Source: Spongospora subterranea (lineage: Eukaryota > Endomyxa > Phytomyxea > Plasmodiophorida > Plasmodiophoridae). From it: a stretch of DNA of 32,653 nt. The notes beneath the pieces were generated by a model that made no database searches, had not been told where the DNA came from, and worked only from the letters and a program-made list of their open reading frames with translations. The stretch covers positions 1-32,653 of the forward strand of contig OUQQ01000169.1 in assembly GCA_900404475.1 (NCBI GenBank). Direction: 5' to 3'. This document shows positions 32,331 through 32,653 of this stretch, piece after piece. The translations under genes were made by a program, and so were the position numbers. How positions within the stretch are numbered: the stretch's first letter is position 1; the number at the start of each line of letters is the position of its first letter.

Positions 32331-32653
32331 TCAACCACATATGGACGCAATTTCCATATCTGAACACAATCTGCGAATTTCGCTGACATTTTTTCGCTGG
32401 ACCATCTGCCGTAACAACGCTCGGCGAGATTTTGCTGTGGACATTTCGAATTGCGATGTGACAGATGCCGCTTGAATAATCACTTCTTCAGGTAGGCCGG
32501 CCATCTAAAAACAGCGACCCGAAATCATTCATTAATGACACATTGAGAGCTGACCACAATGACAAAAAAACAAACCTTCGCTACATTAACCCCAAAAGAA
32601 GCAGGGCAGATTCCTGGGATAAACTTATAGAGAAATGTTAGCGATTGTGTTTG
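32331..32653 (-). CDS. MutS homologue, MSH6-like, C-terminal end (partial)
   Basis: Only the last two exons are in the window: 32653-32576 (open at the right edge) and 32504-32331, with a 71-nt intron. The first reads LTFLYKFIPGICPASFGVNV and then AK. The second starts AGLPEEVI. This matches the end of the MutS ATPase domain, family 'tfLYKl..G.cp.SyG.nvA.lAglP..Vi', and is closest by memory to MSH6. MSH6 pairs with MSH2 to recognise mismatches after replication. After the conserved block comes a basic tail of about 45 residues. The Walker motifs lie beyond the window, so the subfamily is provisional. Confidence 0.8.

Overview
The window is nuclear DNA of a unicellular eukaryote. Most recognisable genes are split by short GT-AG introns, mostly 44-72 nt, and only the standard stops TAA, TAG and TGA are used. 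A nexin-dynein regulatory complex subunit (DRC2/CCDC65) implies a motile flagellum. A Rieske protein of respiratory complex III with a mitochondrial presequence implies aerobic mitochondria. I read it as a free-living flagellated protist and cannot name the lineage. I built gene models by hand, joining GT-AG exons so that frame and family alignment both held. Exon ends carry that uncertainty.

Layout. 1-4.4 kb: no gene I can defend, only broken reading frames and a diverged inverted repeat. About 4.5-4.9 kb: a frame-broken SANT/Myb-like fragment. 5.97-10.53 kb: a leucine-rich-repeat protein (+), DRC2 (-), an unresolved small membrane ORF (-) and an M50B-type membrane metalloprotease (+). 10.75-13.4 kb: a transposon graveyard with two head-to-head Ty3/Gypsy remnants and a decayed DDE transposase, followed by two abutting minisatellites and a CT microsatellite. 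13.9-20 kb: an MscS/MSL-type channel (+), an EF-hand protein (+), an unknown coiled protein (-) and an AMSH-type JAMM deubiquitinase (-). 20.2 kb: a perfect 26-bp inverted repeat. 21.1-27.2 kb (+): a twin CX9C protein (C22orf39/DUF3128 family), an 863-residue four-TM protein with two large ectodomains, a TEX30/KANL3-like alpha/beta hydrolase and an unknown six-exon gene. 27.7-32.65 kb: pyruvate kinase (+), Rieske protein (-), a small unknown gene (+), Bud32/PRPK kinase of KEOPS (+) and the 3' end of an MSH6-like MutS homologue (-, runs off the right edge).

Outside the transposon island and the left 5 kb, packing is tight. Examples are 64 bp between the channel and EF-hand genes, a 7-bp overlap of convergent stops at 17166-17172, and divergent start codons that overlap at 30678-30681. 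The genes do not form one pathway. Two associations are plausible: the channel with its adjacent Ca2+-binding protein, and the mitochondrial set (Rieske, twin CX9C).

The best candidate for something undescribed is the protein at 21820-25219: two consecutive TM-ectodomain-TM units joined by a short HAMP-like linker, with no recognisable signalling output domain.
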